Of a stretch of 5,894 nt of DNA, positions 4,846 through 5,894 are shown piece after piece; within the stretch, counting starts at the first letter, position 1, and each line of letters opens with the position of its first letter. The notes below the pieces were generated by a model that saw only the letters and a list, made by a program, of their open reading frames with translations, did no database searches and was not told where the DNA came from. A program made the position numbers and the translations under genes. The stretch lies in the NCBI GenBank assembly GCA_009889585.1, contig WUQV01000020.1, positions 1 to 5,894 of the forward strand. The letters run 5' to 3'. The DNA comes from Candidatus Bathyarchaeota archaeon. GTDB taxonomy: Archaea > Thermoproteota > Bathyarchaeia > Bathyarchaeales > WUQV01.

Positions 4846-5391
4846 ATGAAGGAAGCGGTGATCGTAATCGACATGTTAAACGACTTCGTGACGGGGGCTT
4901 TGCGATGCGAACGAGCTCAAAGAATCGTCCCGAGCTTGAGGAAGCTTATCGAAGCCGCGAGGGAGCGTAACGTGCCGGTCATCTATGTGAACGATGCTCA
5001 TCACGAAGTGGACTTCGAGGTCGTTCGTCGATGGGGGAAGCACGCCTTGAAGGGCACCATTGGCGCTCAAGTCGTGCCGGAGCTCAAGCCGATTGAAGGG
5101 GATTACGTCGTAGAAAAGAGAACGTACAGCGGCTTCTTCGAGACAGGCTTGGACCCGTTGTTAAGGAGCTTAGGAGTCGACACGGTGATATTGAGCGGGA
5201 TTCATACGCACGTCTGCGTGAAGCATACGGCCGCGGACGCCTTCTTCCGAGGGTATAAAATCGTCGTGGCCAAGGATGGCGTTGAGGCGTTCACGCAAAA
5301 GGATCACGAAGAGGGCTTGAAGTACTTAGAGTATGCTTACGGAGCGGAGCTTAAGGATGTTGATGAAATAATCAGCGGATGGAAGGGTTAA
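4846..5391 (+). CDS. pncA: Nicotinamidase (isochorismatase-like hydrolase superfamily)
   Basis: The enzyme deamidates nicotinamide to nicotinate and ammonia. From ATG 4846 it has 181 residues, the usual size. The cysteine hydrolase triad is Asp9 (VIDMLNDF), Lys91 (VEKRTYSGF) and Cys124 (HVCVKHTAADAF). Metal ligands are Asp50 and His52 (NDAHH) and His66 (WGKHALKGT), spaced as in the Pyrococcus horikoshii nicotinamidase. The metal set, together with the divergent nicotinate phosphoribosyltransferase neighbour, favours nicotinamidase over other isochorismatase-like hydrolases, although the IHTHVC context around the catalytic Cys is not the most typical nicotinamidase form. ATG 4846 has GAGG seven bases upstream; the in-frame GTG 4840 would have only one base of spacing, so it is less likely. 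Confidence 0.88.
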   Translation: MKEAVIVIDMLNDFVTGALRCERAQRIVPSLRKLIEAARERNVPVIYVNDAHHEVDFEVVRRWGKHALKGTIGAQVVPELKPIEGDYVVEKRTYSGFFETGLDPLLRSLGVDTVILSGIHTHVCVKHTAADAFFRGYKIVVAKDGVEAFTQKDHEEGLKYLEYAYGAELKDVDEIISGWKG

Positions 5392-5435
5392 TCGCCTTTT
5401 CATGAAGATCAATTGAACGCCGAAACTTTAACAGA

Positions 5436-5524
5436 TGGCGCGCCCTTCGCTCCGAAGGTGAGCCATGAAGCATCATCAGAAGCGAGGATCTCCCGACTTT
5501 AGTCAGGAAGAGCGTCAAGATTAG
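5436..5524 (+). pseudogene. Degenerate tnpB 3' end/right-end hairpin relic
   Basis: The frame from ATG 5465 reads MKHHQKRGSPDFSQEERQD and stops at 5522. The GSPxF string, encoded by a hairpin-forming CTCCCGACTTTAGTCAGGAAG (5490-5510; GACT/AGTC core with flanking CC/GG), looks like the C-terminal tail of many IS605-type TnpB proteins, where the terminal hairpin is part of the coding sequence. A 6-bp hairpin CCTTCG-CTC-CGAAGG (5444-5458) precedes it, in the position of the penultimate omegaRNA stem. Frame and structure are eroded, and a stop (TGA) lies immediately upstream. Chance resemblance is possible. Confidence 0.35.
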
Positions 5525-5566
5525 CGTATCTCAAGCCCTTATTTTATCTCAATGCCGCAAGAAGAC

Positions 5567-5584
5567 CTCATCCGTAAGGGTGGG
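5567..5584 (+). repeat. GNRA-capped hairpin resembling another IS605-type terminus
   Basis: CTCATCC-GTAA-GGGTGGG forms seven base pairs (two of them G-T) with a GTAA tetraloop, followed by ATGGATTG. A terminal hairpin and then GGGATGGA has the style of IS200/IS605 right ends. No coding remnant upstream supports it. Confidence 0.3.
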
Positions 5585-5600
5585 ATGGATTGCGTCAGAG

Positions 5601-5608
5601 TTTAAATA
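5601..5608 (+). promoter_or_regulatory. Consensus TATA box before the right-edge structured RNA
   Basis: TTTAAATA is a full match to the archaeal TATA consensus and predicts a start near 5630. No protein gene follows, only the structured omegaRNA-like segment. It also falls inside the frame read as a tnpB tail, so it may be accidental. Confidence 0.4.
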
Positions 5609-5894
5609 CTTCGAGCGCCGCATTAGCCTCGGCCTTAAATCGGACGTTCCGAGCCCTTCGGGTGGCCGTTAGCAACGTTAGCCTATGTCTTAACGAGAGG
5701 CATGGGATGGGGCTCGACTGGGGAGATAAACCAGTCATCAACGTGACTGAGCCCCCAAACCGCCAGGATGAGTCCAACGGCGCAAAGCCTTGGGCGAACG
5801 GCGGAACCTCGTAAGCTTCCATGAAACACCGCTCTGGCGACAGACGGGTTGGACGAAACATGGAAGCCCCATGCGAAAGCGTGGGGAGGAAGTC
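5609..5894 (+). ncRNA. omegaRNA-like structured RNA/tnpB 3' fragment (copy 2, reaches the right edge)
   Basis: Stems visible are GGGGCTC/GAGCCCC (5709-5715 with 5749-5755) enclosing GACTGG/CCAGTC (5716-5721 with 5731-5736), then GCTTCCATG/CATGGAAGC (5815-5823 with 5859-5867), then CCCATGC-GAAA-GCGTGGG (5868-5885), a GNRA-capped stem followed by GAGGAAGTC at the edge. The last two stems and the terminus match copy 1 at 1282-1327. In the open frame from 5590 the tail reads LNERHGMGLDWGDKPVI and NGAKPWANGGTS before a TAA (5812), with VGRKS encoded at the very end; the same residues recur in copy 1, so this is the C-terminal tail of a TnpB-type protein. No zinc finger or catalytic part lies upstream, where the nicotinamidase gene ends. 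The guide portion, if any, is outside the window. Confidence 0.5.

Noticed and set aside
4876..5070. 64-residue minus-strand frame inside the nicotinamidase gene
   Set aside because: It is antisense to the catalytic and metal-binding region of an intact gene and has no motif of its own.
5590..5814. The 74-residue plus-strand frame as an independent protein gene
   Set aside because: It has no ribosome binding site, its initiator ATG lies upstream of the TATA box, and it stops inside a segment whose tail continues to match copy 1 past the stop. It is better treated as a tnpB tail overlapping a structured RNA.
5595..5861. 88-residue minus-strand frame at the right edge
   Set aside because: The opposite strand carries conserved stems, the tnpB-like tail frame and the conserved terminus shared with copy 1. 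The minus frame is open only because of the GC-rich composition.
5883..5894. Start of an RNase P RNA gene, because GGGGAGGAAGTC recalls the conserved GAGGAAAGTCC block
   Set aside because: The same 12-mer ends copy 1, where the sequence continues GCTAAGAACG instead of the RNase P consensus, and both copies share tnpB-type coding remnants.
1..5894. CRISPR array
   Set aside because: No regularly spaced direct repeats of 24-37 bases occur anywhere in the window.

Overview
The window looks like chromosomal DNA of a thermophilic archaeon, most likely in the Thermoproteota/TACK group (lineage not resolvable by eye). The evidence is a transcription factor B gene, an archaeal-type aIF1/SUI1 gene, consensus BRE/TATA boxes at about -26, near-leaderless or Shine-Dalgarno TTG/GTG starts, and a tRNA-Gln(TTG) with an encoded CCA end.

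Layout from left to right. Positions 1-530 (minus) hold the N-terminal part of a radical SAM protein cut by the window edge. Positions 723-1165 (plus) hold a small unrecognised membrane protein whose upstream part lies in a different frame, so it may be frameshifted. A minus-strand tRNA-Gln (1167-1242) follows. From 1282 to about 1607 (minus) there is a decayed, structured segment that I interpret as the 3' end of an IS200/IS605-family tnpB with its omegaRNA-like right end. Positions 1608-2060 hold no recognisable gene. The core follows: tfb (2189-3118, plus) with a motif-rich leader, convergent with aIF1 (3132-3440, minus). Then comes a divergent pair: nicotinate phosphoribosyltransferase (3565-4755, minus) and nicotinamidase (4846-5391, plus). 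The last 500 bases (5392-5894) contain no intact gene. They hold at least one more copy of the tnpB 3' end/omegaRNA-like module and degenerate pieces of others, and end exactly at the conserved terminal motif GGGGAGGAAGTC.

How the genes fit together. The nicotinamidase makes nicotinate and NH3 from nicotinamide, and the phosphoribosyltransferase turns nicotinate into nicotinate mononucleotide. The pair is therefore the entry to Preiss-Handler NAD salvage, expressed from an 84-bp divergent intergenic region that carries a 12-bp palindrome. tfb and aIF1 are core transcription and translation initiation genes.

The most notable non-standard signal is the pair of matching structured modules at 1282-1500 (minus) and 5609-5894 (plus). 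They share sequence, reading frame, two consecutive stem-loops with different but pairing-preserving bases, and the same 12-nt terminus. Neither has an intact tnpB next to it inside the window. All family assignments were made by reading the sequence; no database search was possible.
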